In this document: positions 12,002 to 26,448 of the stretch, piece by piece
Numbering within the stretch: the first letter of the stretch is position 1
How the letters are laid out: every line of letters begins with the position of its first letter
Source of the DNA: Thamnaconus septentrionalis
Lineage: Eukaryota > Chordata > Actinopteri > Tetraodontiformes > Monacanthidae
Assembly (NCBI GenBank): GCA_009823395.1
Contig: CM020502.1
Location: 28,566,944 to 28,630,943 of the forward strand
DNA: 64,000 bases
Direction: 5' to 3'
Translations under genes and position numbers: made by a program
Notes under the pieces: model-generated
The model's database searches: none
Told to the model about the DNA's origin: nothing
The model's input: the letters and a program-made list of their open reading frames with translations, nothing else

Positions 12002-12488
12002 CGCGAAGCTCCAAGTGACGCAGATTTCGTTAAGAGAGGCGACAAACTGCTGCTAGCTGACGAAGGATAAGGTCATGTGACAGTCAGCTGACCACACCAA
12101 CACTTCCGCTTCGTTTTGCTAAACGGCTGTAGTCAGAGCGCCCCTTGTGCTGACTAAAGGGTTCAAAGTTATGTTGTCAATATAGTGTGAATATCTTGTT
12201 TGCTCATTCTTAGCCTATAAATAATTTAATTTTATTTCTTTATTTTTTAATAAATATAGTGTAATTTTTTTCCCTCCTGCATTGTTGCTGTAAATGTAAA
12301 TTTCCTCAATGTGGGATTCATAAAGGCTTCTTCTTAAAACGCCCGTCCGTCAGCTGCTGCCCATGTCCGACAGTACCTGAAGGTCTCACGGGGATCACGT
12401 GAACCCTTGAGTCGGAGAAAGACGGAAATGCTGGCGGTGTTCCGTCCGTAGGAGAACCAGGAGAGGAACCAGCACCAGAACCAGGAGA
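12002..12488. promoter_or_regulatory. Divergent promoter region atp6v1f / lamtor4
   Basis: 487 bp between two start codons pointing away from each other, GC-rich at both ends. An AT-rich middle (12190-12340) contains another LINE-like tail (TTTCCTCAATGTGGGATTCA). No TATA box is evident beside either gene. Confidence 0.55.
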
Positions 12489-13089
12489 ATGGTGCGTTCA
12501 CTTGCTCACTGTCTGTCTCTTCTGATTGACGCGGTCCAACCGCCCGGTGGGCCGTTAGCTCACAGTGCTAGCTAGCTGTTAGCCAGTGAGCTCACCGAGC
12601 AGTGTTGTTTTCAGACCACCGCCGCGCTGACTGCGGGTCTGGAGCGGATCCCGGATCAGCTCGGCTACCTGGTGATCAGTGAGGATGGAGTCCTGGCGGT
12701 TAGTCCTCCAGCTGCTGGGTCAGGCCAGCCAATCAAGTTTATATAAAATATAATACTGTTTTATTGTGTGGAGCTGATTGGAGATTGATGCGATGAACAG
12801 TCTGCAGGGGAGCTGGAGAACGATGAAAACACCGCAGCTGTGATGATGCAGATGGTCCGAACGGCGAGTCGGTTCAGACTCTCTGGATCAGCAGATCAGC
12901 CTCCCTTCAAACGCATGTCAGGTGAGTCGCAGTCACTCAGCGACAGGTGAGCGGCTCACCAGAACTCACCGGTGGTCTCTTCTCTCCTCAGTCATCCTGG
13001 AGGACTTCGTCTATGCCGTGACGGTTTCCGGTCAGAAAGTTTTTGTCGTCAAACGTCAAAACAACCAGCAGGAACCAATCAGTGTTTAG
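12489..13089 (+). CDS. lamtor4: Ragulator complex protein LAMTOR4
   Basis: Roadblock-type subunit of Ragulator, which anchors Rag GTPases and mTORC1 on lysosomes. Exons: 12489-12491 (the ATG alone), 12615-12698, 12801-12921, 12992-13089, giving 101 residues (family about 99). Recognised blocks: [20 protein letters not shown], the ELEND motif, PPFKRMS, and the end [21 protein letters not shown] first coding exon holding only the ATG followed by a GTGCGT donor matches the mammalian gene structure as I remember it. Poly(A) signal AATAAA at 13138-13143. Confidence 0.95.
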
Positions 13090-13907
13090 CGATGGACGCG
13101 ACGCAGCACGAAGTTTTGTTTGTACTGTTTGTTCAAAAATAAATGTTTCTCTTCAATGATTAGCTTGTGAACGTGGTTATCAACGATCAATAATTGTCCG
13201 TGTTGTGCGAGAATCGATCTGAGAGCTGATTGGCTGAGATTGTTGAAGGTCCTCAGGACGAGTCACGTAGGTCACCGGGTGCTGAGTGCTCCGGGAAATT
13301 AAACCACAGCGCCTCCTGCTGTCCGAGCCTTTGACTATTGGCATGTCATAAATCATCAAAAGATGCCGTGGAACGTTTAACTTTATCTTATCGACACAAA
13401 AGAGAAGAAAAGAGATTTTGAAGACAACTTTTCACACTTTACAGAAGAACTCATGATCAGTGACACTATAACACTGTTGATATGAAAATTAATCAGGAAG
13501 CTGGAGAAGAAAAAAAAAAACTTTATTGCATCAACGTCTGGTTCTTCACATCGTTTAGGAATGAGACCTTCAAGGTCTGATGTTAAATCAGACATCACAC
13601 CACCAGGTAACTGTAACGGTACACTTAATATGAAAGAAATCCCACCCCTTCAGAAAATGTGGTCACATGATTCAGGGTTAAAACATGCTGAATTAAAAAA
13701 AAAAAGAACAACTAAGAAACGCCTGCTAGAGGAATGCAGGGCTGATGGGGAATCAGACTGAGCTCAGAGTCCATGACATCACTTCCTGCTACAGATATTT
13801 ATAATTTAAAAATGAACAGACAGTCTCTCAGCAGCTCCTCTTCAGTCTGTACACAGCAAGTTCACGTGATCCTTCAGTAACTTGCTTCCTGTTTCCCATT
13901 AGCAGCT
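13090..13907. other. Convergent 3' UTRs of lamtor4 and arf5
   Basis: The lamtor4 transcript should end soon after the AATAAA at 13138. On the minus strand AATAAA (TTTATT near 13521) is the likely arf5 poly(A) signal, giving a UTR of about 390 bases. No other gene seen. Confidence 0.55.
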
Positions 13908-15667
<1,760 letters not shown>

Positions 15668-16955
15668 TTCAGCGGTGATGTCCCGGTTCTGCTGCCGGGT
15701 TCTGGAGGCGGGACGGGGGTATGTTTGCCGGGTTGGACCGTCCGGTGGGCGCAGCTCTTCCTCAGTGCCACGTCCAGGCCAACGCGGAACAATTGACGTC
15801 ACGACTTTGAATTAACTTTATTGACATTTAAAGGGCCATTGACACGCCTAAGAACAGGTGGGAGAGCAGCGTTTCAGCGACTCAAGAACGAACCACACAC
15901 AATGTCAAACCTGTCGAGGTTCGCCTCCCCGAACCCTCTGATTCGTTTCAGCACTGGAGCTCATCTGATCGCTCAAAAAGTGTTTCGGCGGATCATTTTA
16001 ATCAATACAGTGGCATTTTGATTTCCTGACGGCCTTGAAGGTAGCACTACAGCTGCCCCCATCGTCCGTTTCGGTGTTATTGTGCCTGCGGGATAGAAGC
16101 TGTCCTGGTGCGCGTTGTGTTGCTCTGTTAGCCAAAGTCGACACAACACTTGTTGCTCAACGTTTCCGGTCAGAAGAGGAACATTTTTGTTGAATCGGCG
16201 GGTTTAAAGCCCCCCGGGTGCCACTGCCTGAGCCTTTTCAGGAGCGTAGAAGAAGAAAGTGCCGGGCAGTTGATGACGTCACAACAACAGTCGGAACCAA
16301 CATGGCGCTCTGCACTCCGTTCTTCTGGCGGGTTTTTGGTCGGTGACGAACCGTGTCGACAGAAGAACCACTTCTCCCCGGGTGGCGGGGAGCGGAAGCT
16401 GCTGATCAGGTAAAAACTGGTCCAAGTTCTCCGAAGTTGTGTGGTGATTAGTAGGCATCGCTGTGCCACGTCACGTGACTGACGTGGCTCATGAAGGTTG
16501 ACGCCGGTCGTCGTGTTTCATTCTAGCATGGAGTTACTTTAGGAACCGTGGATCTGTGAAGAACATTGCAAGTTGGGAATGGACTGTGTTTATTTAACTT
16601 CCTGTTACGGTTTGTCCCGGTCCAATCTGATCAAACCAGGAAGTAGTCATTACCATTTTTTTTGTATCCTGCATGAAAAACTCCCCTGATAGTGAACCAA
16701 GGCTGGATCTCTGGTAGAAAGTCTGACGCACAAAGTTCTGGTTGATTAATTCTAACAGACAAGTTGCATGAAGTGGCAGGAAGATGCTCGGTTTCAGCCG
16801 CTGGACTGACGCTACAACACTGTGTGGATGTGTCATTAGCTATAATGTCTTCAGCGGACTGAGTTGAGGCGCTGTCGTTCCTTCCAGTGCTACCTGCAGA
16901 CCATCTGCGCTGAGAAGATCCAGCCGCTGAGTCAAGTCCAGCCGTGGTCGCAGCC
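15668..16955. promoter_or_regulatory. Divergent promoter region arf5 / gcc1 with gcc1 5' UTR exons
   Basis: GC-rich flank next to arf5 (15668-15790). A likely gcc1 non-coding first exon ends at 16409 before a GTAAAA donor. A second 5' UTR exon starts after an acceptor near 16887 and runs into the ATG at 16956. No other gene seen. Confidence 0.5.
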
Positions 16956-19740
16956 ATGGAGAAATTTGGGATGAGCTTCGGAGGCGGTCCCAGCAGAAAG
17001 GACCTGATGGACACGGTGGAATCTCAGAGGAAGCAGCTGCTCCAGTATCAGAGCCGCTTCAAGGACGTGGTTCAGGCCTACAAGAGTCTTCTGAAGGAGA
17101 AAGAGGCTCTGGAGGCCAGTCTGAAGGTCCTGACAGTGAGTCAGGAGGTGGAGGTCCAGGACCAAACGGATGAGGACAACGCTGCTGTGTCACAAGTCCC
17201 AGAAGACGGTTGCATGTTTCACAGTGAAGACAGTTTGGACACTGCAGCATCTGTGGAGACTCCCTGTGACACCACCAGGGGGCAGCAGGACCAGGAGCTC
17301 CAGAACCAGGAGGTCCAAGCAGAGGTGAGAGAATTTAAAATACAATAATATTAACTTAGTCTTCATGTCTAATATATCAACTCCATCCAATGAGCTGATA
17401 GAACCAGTCTGACCAGTGCAACCAGTAGTTCTGTCAGCAGACTAGCGCCACAGCTGGCAGCAGTTTAACTCACGGTTTCTACCTCCAGTCGCTCCAGTCA
17501 CTGCCCGAGGACACTGGGACAGAGAAGGATGCCGTGGGGGCGGAGCTCCAGCCCCAGGCGGTGGCGGCAGCGCCAGCGCCAGCGGTGGATGGCGAGCGCA
17601 GAATGGCCCAGCTGAGGGCACAACTGAGCACGCTAACTGGCGCCCTGGCCACCGTCACACAGGAGAAGTCGCGCATGGAGGCCAGTTTCCAGGCCGACAA
17701 GCGGCAGCTGAAGCTGGACGTGGAGCAGCTGGAGCAGCGTCTGGCGGGCGCCACCGCCCGGCAGGAGGCAGAGCTGGTCGTCTTGCAGCAGCAGCTGGCA
17801 GAGAGTCGCGCTCGTGTCATCACGCAGCAGCACGAGAGGGAGCAGGAGCAGCAGGACCACGCCCAGCAGCTGCGGGAGCTGCAGAAGATCCTGCAGCAGG
17901 AGAGGGACCTGAGGCAGGACGCCGAGCTGCGCTTCCAGGATGCCGACGCCGCCCTGCTGGCCACGTCGCAGGCCGTGGACCGCGGCGCAGAGTCCGAGGC
18001 TCAGCTGGACCGGCTGAGGGAGGAGAGAGACAACCTGAAGAGGTCGCTGCAGGCTGCCGAGGACCAGCAGAAGAAACCACATCCTGTGGTGGAGCACCTG
18101 CAGCAGGAGCTGTCGGAGCTCAAGAACCACTTCCAGCAGCAGATCCACATCGAGACCAAGAAGGTAAGAGCTGACCCGGGTCTGGACTGAGAACCCCACC
18201 AGAACCAGATTCTCGGTCAACACAATGAGTCTATAACGAGAACGGCCTGAGGACATGTGGATCTACCTGGACCTTTTCCTGGTCCTATTTCCAGTTCCAG
18301 GCCTGGTCCTGGTCGTATTTCCAGGCCTGGAACCACGACCAGAACCAACCTGAATCCAGTCAGACCTGTAGCCTGGTTGTCTCCTGGTGGAGGTTCTGTT
18401 GTCAGCCCAGATCAGTTGAAGCCATCAGAAGAAGATCAGGTGACCCACTGTGACTCTGGGTGTGTTTGCAGGCCGGTCAAGCAGAAGAACGTGCACGGGA
18501 GAGAGCGCAGGCAGCCGAGCTGAGGGTGGCGGATCTGGAGCAGAGGGTTTCGGAGCTGTCGGAGGTGGTGGGCTCCTGCGAGAAGACCAGGCTGCGGGAC
18601 CAGCAGACAGCCCGGCGGCTCCGAGACCGGATCCTCCAGCTAGACACGGAGAACAAAACGCTGGCGCTGGCCGCCTCCAGCAGGGCGTCGGCAGACCTGG
18701 GTGTGGACGAGGCCCAGCTGGACGTAAGTGCGCTGAAGGACAAGCTGGAGAAGGTGAAGAAGCTTTTGCTGGTGGCCCAGAGAAGCCAGGACCCTGACAT
18801 CCAGCTGCTGTCGGAGGAGCCGGAGGAGCGGCGCTCGGCCGCCGCCTGCCAGCTGGAGCTGCGGCAGCTGAAGGAGGAGTTTGAGCGCTACAAGGTGCGA
18901 GCGCAGGTGGTGCTGAAGAACAAGAACGCCAAGGACGGCAGCCAGACCCAGGAGCTGCAGGAGGTCCGCGACCAGCTGGCCGAGGTCAAGGAGAAGTACA
19001 TCGACCTGCGCATCCAGGGCGACCGGGCCGAGGCCCAGCAGCGCCACCTGCTGGACGAAGGGCAGCGGCGGGCGGCGGAGCAGCAGCAGCTGCACCGGCA
19101 GGAGGTGGAGCGGCTGGAGTCGCAGCACCGCGACGAGCTGCTGAGGTTCGAGGCGGAGCTTCACAAGCAGCGCACCAGGACCACGGAGCTGCTGCAGGAA
19201 AAGGAGCTGGAGCTGCAGCAGCTGCGCAGCTGCCCACAGCCCTGCCAGGCGCCGGCTGACAACGGGCCAGGACTTCCGGGCGGTGGCGAGGATGAGGACG
19301 ATGACGTCATCGCACAGGCCCTCTGGCGGGCCACGCCCACCGAGCCCACGCTGCTGCTGTACGGCGAGCAGCTGGCCAGGAAGGAGGCGGAGCTGCAGCA
19401 GTTGCGGCGCCAGAAGCACCAGTTGGAGGACGACCTCCATCAGCTGCAGGCCCGCCTCCTGGCCGACGCCGAGCGCCACGAGGAGGAGGCGGAGCAGCTA
19501 CAGGGCCGCGTGGATAAGCTGGCGAGGGACCAGGGCCGCGACGGCGCCAACCTGGAATACCTGAAGAACATCCTATTCCGCTTCCTCACGCTGCCCGACG
19601 CCAGCGGCAGGCAGCAAACGCTCAGCGCCATCCTCACCATCCTGCACTTCAGCCCACAAGAGCGCCACAGCATCAGCAGGCTGCAGGCCACCACCTGGTG
19701 GGGTGGGGGTGGCGGCGGCGGCAGTGGCAGCAAGAGGTGA
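16956..19740 (+). CDS. gcc1: GRIP and coiled-coil domain-containing protein 1 (golgin)
   Basis: Peripheral trans-Golgi golgin; the GRIP domain binds Arl1. Exons 16956-17324, 17489-18163, 18472-19740 give 770 residues (family about 775). The N-terminus MEKFGMSFGGGP and AYKSLLKEKEALEASLKVL are family hallmarks. The centre is almost entirely Gln/Glu/Leu-rich heptad coiled coil (about residues 150-690). The C-terminal GRIP domain reads NLEYLKNILFRFLTLPD and AILTILHFSP. The very GC-rich coding sequence opens long shadow frames on the other strand. Start fixed by the conserved MEKFG; an upstream in-frame GTG is not used. It converges on dennd6b, with a hAT element between. Confidence 0.96.
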
Positions 19741-20068
19741 CGGCAGCGCCGGGACCCCCGGTGGCCGAGAGTGGAAGTGCTGCCGATGCTTTACAAACTC
19801 CCCTTTGATCAGCTGATCAGCAGCAACTTTACAAGGGATCAGCTTTATTGGAGGTCAAAGTTCACACAGACAACCACTTTGTCTCCCTCAAAGACATCGA
19901 CAACAACAAACAGGATGTTTGAAAACTGTAATAAATAAAAAAAACATTGCCTGGGCAAAAACATCATCGGTGGAAAACAATAAAATGTTTTGAATGATGA
20001 AATAAATAAAGATAAATTATAGAAAATCAAGTCAATAGAGTCAGTGTGTCCTATTGTGTGTCTTAGTG
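19741..20068 (+). other. gcc1: gcc1 3' UTR
   Basis: Several plus-strand AATAAA signals (about 19930-20010) offer poly(A) sites for gcc1. The same AT-rich stretch also carries minus-strand signals that dennd6b could use by reading through the hAT element. Confidence 0.55.
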
Positions 20069-21243
20069 CAGTGTTTTTCAACCACTGGGCCGCGGCACAC
20101 TAGTGTACCGTGAGATAATCTGGTGTGCCGTGAAAAATTATCTAATTTCAATTAAATGTCTAGCGTGCAGAATTTGGCGTGATGTATGATTTTTCTATTA
20201 GGAAAAGTTTAACATTCAGCCCATAAAAACATTAATACAAGTTTATATTCACCATACAATAAAAGTAATTTGGTTTTCCTGCCCATAGAATGGTTCTTGT
20301 TTATATATAAGAATACACAGAGATCAATAAGGGTCTTGCTCCCAGTTAGCTGCCATCTTGCACCACCATGTTTCTAAGGAAGGTTTGTTTACGTAGGCCA
20401 CCGTAGTTCACTGGCAAGCTCGGGAGAGGGAGGGTATGGAAGAAGAGTAGGGCCACAGGAAGAGAAAAAAGTTAATAGAATTTTTTTTTTTGAAGTTTTC
20501 AATTCGAGATTAAAGTTTACGTAAATAAGACAAAATCTTGTGAATAAAATCAAAATTTTGTAATTAATGTCAGTGTGAATTAAATCAAAATGTTGAGGAT
20601 AAAGTTGAAAGGCTCTGAATGCAAGTCTAGAGGAGTACTTCCATTTTTGCCAGTTTACTGATTACTGTGGGTAAACCTTGTGCGATACACCTGTTTTCAG
20701 CAGTTTACTTTTAACTGTGGGTAACTGGGTCAATCCACCATCTATATCATCGATCTCAAAATTTCCACTTTATTCACGAAATTTCAACTTTATTCATGAA
20801 ATTTCGTCTTTTTTACATTGACTTTTTTCATGGAATTTTGACTTTATTCACTTAAAACCCGAAACAAAAACTTAAATAAAAATCTCCTTGCAATAATATT
20901 TTTTCTCTTCTTGTAGCCCTAGTCCTTTCATAGGGAGGGTTAGTGAAAGAGCGCTGCAATCTAAAATGTAACCACTTGATGTCGCAGTTTCCTCTCAAAA
21001 TCTGCAAATATTTTACACTTAAACATTAATAGGTCTAAAAAGAATAATACCAGGAATGCGAGCCTGTTTTGTGAGCATCTAAACAAGTCAGGTTTCACAG
21101 TAAGTTTAAATAAATTCTAAGACTATATTGACATTATTATTCTTAAAAAAGTGTAATTTTATAATATTTTTGGTTGGTGGTGTGCCATGGGATTTTTCTG
21201 ATGTAAAAATGTGCCGTGACTCAGAAAAGGTTGAAAAACACTG
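20069..21243. mobile_element. Non-autonomous hAT element with target-site duplication
   Basis: Perfect 15-bp terminal inverted repeats: CAGTGTTTTTCAACC at 20069-20083 and GGTTGAAAAACACTG at 21229-21243. The subterminal sequences (CGGCACACTAG..., GTGTGCCGTG...) are mirrored at the right end, as in classical hAT elements. The flanking 8-mers TCTTAGTG (20061-20068) and TGTTAGTG (21244-21251) are a 7/8 target-site duplication. No transposase frame remains in 1175 bp. The right duplication ends 4 bp from the dennd6b stop codon. Confidence 0.92.
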
Positions 21244-21255
21244 TGTTAGTGTGTC

Positions 21256-23175
21256 CTAGTGTGACTCCAGCACATGCTGCAGGTCCTGGGGCAGGGAGCT
21301 CAGGGTGCAGCTGATGAAGTCCTCCAGCTGCTCTAGAACTCCGTCCTTCAGCTGGAGCTGCTGCCGTCGGGCTTTGACCTGGAGGACACGGGGAGATGCG
21401 TGAAGGCGTGACATCACAGGTGCCGTGTGGTGGAACTGGGGACCGGTCTCACCAGTTTGTCTCTGAGCTTGAGGACCAGGTCGGCGATCTCCACCTCAGA
21501 CTTGTCTTTGGTCCAAGCCAGTAGGTCCTGCAGAAGCCACAGAGTCCAGGTGATCCACAACACTGCAGCACTTCACACTCGCCTGCATCTTCATATCCAG
21601 GTGCTGCAAAACCAGGGGTTCTCAACCTGAGGTTCCCCACCGGCGGTTCTCAACCTGAGGTTCTCAACCTTTTTAGGACCTTCTTCATTCTCCCTCTCCA
21701 GTTTGACATCTTTTACTGTTTCATTGATTTTCTTCAAAATGTACTGTCACTGTTGTAACTTTAACACATGACAACACATTGAATTTGCTTCCTATTTGTT
21801 TCTTTAGACATTTCAACCAGCTCTGTCTCCCCCTGCTGGCCTGCAGTTACACTACGCCTGTCAGACTCACAGTTTCGGCCAGGACCTCCAGGTGGATACT
21901 CTCCAGTTTCTGCGTCATCTCTCGGTGCCGATGTCGGTACCAGCCGTCAAAGTTTGGAGACCTGAAGAACTTCCTGGTGACAACACAACAGTCAAGGGGG
22001 CGGCGACGCAGAAAGCAAAGGGCTGTGATTGGCCAAGAGGCATTGCCCACCTGTACAGGCCCATCCAATCACCTCTGAGCAGGGAGGTGAGCTGAGGACC
22101 CGTCTGGTCCAGGGTGGCCAGGAACTCGTCCTGACTGAAGGGGCGGATCTGGGGTGGAGTCTAAACACACACACACACACACACACACACGGGTCAGAGT
22201 GGCCTGATGACATCATCATGACATCATCACACGCCGGTCATGCCCACTGACCTTCCAGGGCGTGACGGAGCGCTGCAGAGGCATCAGGCCGGCCATGTAG
22301 CGCTCCTGAGAGAAGACAGCAGCTGATTGGACCACAGTGACAGACAGCGCCGCCCCTTCGGCCCAGTAGCAGTTGTTAACATGCTAAGCTAGCAGAAGAC
22401 GTGGTGATAGGGGCAGAAGCCCCGCCCACTTAGAGAACAGGAAGTAGTATGGAGGAACGCTTCCTGGTTTCCAGGTAAGGAAGCGTTTTTCTCACCAGTG
22501 GGATGATGAAGCTCTGCGTCAGCTCCAGCAGGTGGCGCCTCAGGATGGCGCTCTGCACCTCGGACGGCCTCTTCCTCTGGATGCCCTGCAGACACACAGA
22601 CAGGTTCTACTTCCTGTTGGACTCCTCAGCCTGGCCACACCACTCCTGCGTGCTGCTTACCTTCAGTAGTCGCTTGATCAGAACCTTGTCCTTGTGCAGG
22701 AAGGTTCTGTAGGCCGTGTAGATCCCTGCAGACAGGATGTCACCGTGAATGAGGACACGCCCACCCAGCCACCGGGGCCACCTGGCTGACGGCCGACATC
22801 AGCTCACCTGGTTTTGTGTCCATCGTCTTCAGTTTGGACAGTTTCTTCACCTTCACCTGCTTGGGTAAATCACCTGCGAGACAAGCTGACATCACTTCCT
22901 GTGCAGCGTCACGCTGTCCGTGGTGCTGAACACCTTCTAGATTTTTCAATCTCGCTGCAAGCACCAAGTGGAAATACTGAAACTTCCAACTCGAAAAGGT
23001 GACATGACCATGTGGCTTTCTGCGCGATCCAATCAGATCATTACATCAGATAAATGCTGCACCACCGTGTCGCCCTTATTACATTTCATGGATCCATGTT
23101 GAGCTAAAAAACATTTTGGGGTGCTGCACTGCACCAACAGGGGGTGCCGCGGCACCTCAGGCTCCTTGCTGTGGT

Positions 23176-23227
<52 letters not shown>

Positions 23228-24387
23228 ACCATTTCTCACCTGCCATCTTGGTTTCTCCCAGTCGCACCACGTGAGGCCAGTTCTGGAAGGTCTTGATGAA
23301 GAATGGATTGGTGACGCCCAGAACCACGTTGGGCCTGAAGACAAGCCAGTGGAGACACGGTGTGAGTGAGACGGATGATGTGAGTGTCATGAGTGATGTG
23401 AGTGAGACGGGCGATATGAGATATGAGTGAGACAGGCGATGTGAGTCAGACATTTGAGTGAGATGGGCGATGGGAGTGAGACAGGTGATGTGAGTGAGAT
23501 GGGCGATGGGAGTGACACAGGTGATGTGAGTGAGACGGGTGAGTGAGATAGGTGATGTGAGTGAGACGGGTGAGTGAGATGGGTGATGGGAGTGAGACAG
23601 GTGATGTGAGTGAGATGGGAGTGAGACAGGTGATGTGAGTGAGACGGGTGAGTGAGATAGGTGATGTGAGTCATACATGTGAGTAAGACAGGTGATGTGA
23701 GTGAGAAAGGTCAGTGAGATAGGTGATGTGAGTGAGATGGGTCTCACGGCGCCTGTGTCCTGGTGGTGAACTCCCGGAACTCGCTGTCATGGATGGTGAA
23801 GTACGGACGGAAGTCACAGCAGAACTTCAGCGGACAGATGGAGCTGGAAGAAAACGTTGCTCACTGATTGGCTGATTCCAGGGTTTGGCAGGGTAGGGGG
23901 AGGGGGGGTTGATTAGCCACAGGTGCGACTGATACCTGACCAGAGCCAGCACGGTCTCGGAGGAGGTGGTAGGGGAGGGCGCCATGACGACCAGTGGCTC
24001 CCCAAGCAGCAGCAGCTCCCAGAGCAGCTGCAGGTGGACCAGCACCGATTGGAAACACCTGCACAGGTGACAACCAGTCATGATGATGTCACCAGGGGAC
24101 TGACTGAGGACAGCAGACAGTGCAGAGACACACCTGAAGAGGTCCAGCTCGTGAAGGGTAGGCAACACGGTGGGAGGTGGCAAGACGTCCTGAAGGGATC
24201 CAGGGTTTCATCAGAAGCTGATTATCAACATCAGGTGCTGTAATTGGATCTTCTCACCAGGTGCAGCAGCTGTTCTCACCTGGTTGGCCTGAACTCTGAC
24301 TGGACTCCCTCCTGGTTTGTCTGTCTTTGAAGGAACCCGCACCTGAGATGATGATGATGATCATTATGATGGTGGTGATGATGATGG

Positions 24388-24418
<31 letters not shown>

Positions 24419-25411
24419 TGGTGATGATGAAGAGAGAGGACGGTCAGACCTGAGTGTGTGAGGCCACTCCCACCCTTACTTCAAAGACCACACCCACCCT
24501 TACCTGTAAGACCACACCCATCAGGGGCAGGTTGAGGGTCAGTCCTGGCAGAGGTGAAGGCCACTGGTCAATCTCGTGACACACTGCAACCATAGGACAT
24601 TGGCAGTGAGGTCATGAGGTCGGCCGGTCTGATTGGTTTGGAGAACAGTAGTGACTGCATCATCACCTGCTTCCAGACAAGGCTCCAACTTGTCAAAGAA
24701 CTCGGGGGCGATGATCTGAAGCATGATGTGGAAGAGGTGGAGGTACGGCAGCCTGGAGATCAGCACCAGAGACTGGGGGACAGAGTCACATGACATGGTC
24801 ACATGACATCATGGGAGAGACTCCCAGGTGTTGCTGAGCCAACTGACCTTCTGGAAGTATCCTCTCCTCACAGACACATCCTTCACCTGTCTGAAGTAGA
24901 CGTAGCCAAAGAAATGGGACGCCTCCGTCTGGAGAGACAAGCCACGTCAAATCAGCCAAGTGTCTGAAGGGGGCGCTCAACACACCATACTACACCACAC
25001 TTGACGAACCCAAACCAGGAAACAGGAAGCAGCGGCTTGGTGCTCACCTGCAGGGTGATGGGTGCGTCCCTGTTGTACGCCTCCTCCTGGCGCCGGGCAG
25101 CTCTGCGGCCCACCGACTGCCGCAGCCGGAAGCTGAACTGAGTGTCGCCGAGGCATCCTGGGAAACGTAGTCCCACTGTGATATCATAGCAAAAAACAGC
25201 AACAGGACGGGGGGGGAGCTCACCTGAACTCACCTGAGTAGGAGTCCGGGAAGGACAGATAGCAGATGCTGCTCTTCTGTCGACCAATAGAGATGCACCG
25301 TCAACATGTGACCAATCAATCCACCAATCAGATCAACGCTGACCAATCAATCCACTCAATCAACTCACCTCCTTCTCTGTCAGCTTCACATCCTGAGGGT
25401 ACACCAGCTGG

Positions 25412-25470
<59 letters not shown>

Positions 25471-25941
25471 AAATCCATTGGGTTTCTTGGGTTGGTAATG
25501 ACGTCACTGCCGGTGTGTCACGAGCTCAAATGGACCCATTCAGGGGTCAATAGGTCCTGATGAGGTATGGTTATTGAGGTATCATAGACTTGTCATCAAT
25601 AAGACACCGCGACACAAACAAACACATGAAACTCGAACTCTGCGAGCAGCCAATCAGGAAACGCAGCATCTTCACACCAAAAGACCAAGAAGTTCGAATC
25701 ACGCCGTTTCTTTTGATTTCACGTCTATGAGGCGCGTCACTGCTGCTTGCAGACAACGACCCGATGCTAACCAGGCTAAGCTAAAACCACCACGCACCTC
25801 TATGGCCTGTCCGAGCTCCAGGTCGAAGGTGACGACGCACACGCACTCCAGCCAGCAGCAGAAGCGGCTCCAGGGGCTTCGGGGCTCCGCAGCGCCCGGC
25901 TCGGCCCGCCGGGGAGACCCGCAGGCTCCCGACGGCTCCAT
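21256..25941 (-). CDS. dennd6b: DENN domain-containing protein 6B
   Basis: Rab guanine-nucleotide exchange factor of the DENND6 (FAM116) family, acting in endosomal recycling. Twenty exons: 25941-25798, 25407-25369, 25276-25234, 25157-25048, 24928-24848, 24772-24667, 24583-24504, 24342-24280, 24189-24134, 24058-23936, 23843-23748, 23334-23240, 22873-22808, 22725-22661, 22585-22496, 22305-22252, 22160-22051, 21973-21871, 21527-21453, 21378-21256. All phases fit; 573 residues (family about 585). Blocks: [108 protein letters not shown] and [10 protein letters not shown] favour the 6B over the 6A paralogue. Divergent from lta4h. Confidence 0.95.
22164..22190. repeat. (AC)13 next to the dennd6b exon 17 acceptor
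   Basis: CA repeat that, on the minus strand, becomes the GT tract just before the TTTAG acceptor at 22161. Confidence 0.9.
23182..23226. repeat. (GT)22 microsatellite after the dennd6b exon 12 donor
   Basis: TG run in intron 12, starting about 13 bp inside the intron in gene sense. Confidence 0.95.
23355..23741. repeat. GTGAGTGAGA-type minisatellite in dennd6b intron 11
   Basis: Irregular tandem units of 15-30 bp built from GTGAGTGAGATGGGTGATG. The array fills nearly the whole intron 11 and abuts the donor at 23747-23742. The long minus-strand frames across it (rich in S, H, L, T) are repeat artefacts. Confidence 0.92.
24349..24430. repeat. Imperfect (GAT)n repeat in dennd6b intron 7
   Basis: GAT/GGT triplets over about 80 bp, interrupted; between exon 8 and exon 7 of dennd6b. 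Confidence 0.85.
25412..25466. repeat. (AC)27 next to the dennd6b exon 2 acceptor
   Basis: CA run starting 5 bp from the CAG acceptor of exon 2 (exon starts 25407). Confidence 0.95.
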
Positions 25942-26397
25942 CACGGCCGCCTCGCAGCTCGGCGTCCTCCGCTGCTGCTCATCCTCCGGTCATCCCCCAG
26001 CTGCAGCCGCCCCCTGCTGCACAAGACAAGTCACTGCAGGATAGCGGTCCGCGACCTTTTATTTATTTATTTATTTATTTTAAACTTTTTTTTTTTTTGA
26101 GACATAGCATTAAAATACAGTGTTTGCTTTCAGACATTATACAGTATTTTTTTTTTTTTTACTAAACTGAACAAAATACAATCAAGTATGTTATTTTTTG
26201 AAAACCTTTAACACAATAGAAAAGACAGGTATATAAGAGGGAGTGAAAAGAAAGAAGAAAGGTCTGTCAGAGAGTTTTAACATAAAATAAGAGGATTAGA
26301 AACAAATTTATTTATTTTATTTAATTCTTTATTCGAGCATAAAAAGAAGGAAAAAAAAGATTCATTAGTAAAAATATGTAAGCCTATTACTCAAGGA

Positions 26398-26448
<51 letters not shown>

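Noticed and set aside
18640..19479. 279-codon minus-strand frame opposite gcc1
   Set aside because: Shadow of the GC-rich coiled-coil coding sequence; leucine-rich because CAG/GAG codons reverse to CTG/CTC.
23226..23747. 173-codon minus-strand frame rich in Ser, His, Leu and Thr
   Set aside because: It is the dennd6b intron 11 minisatellite read through exon 12; exons 11 and 12 join cleanly without it.
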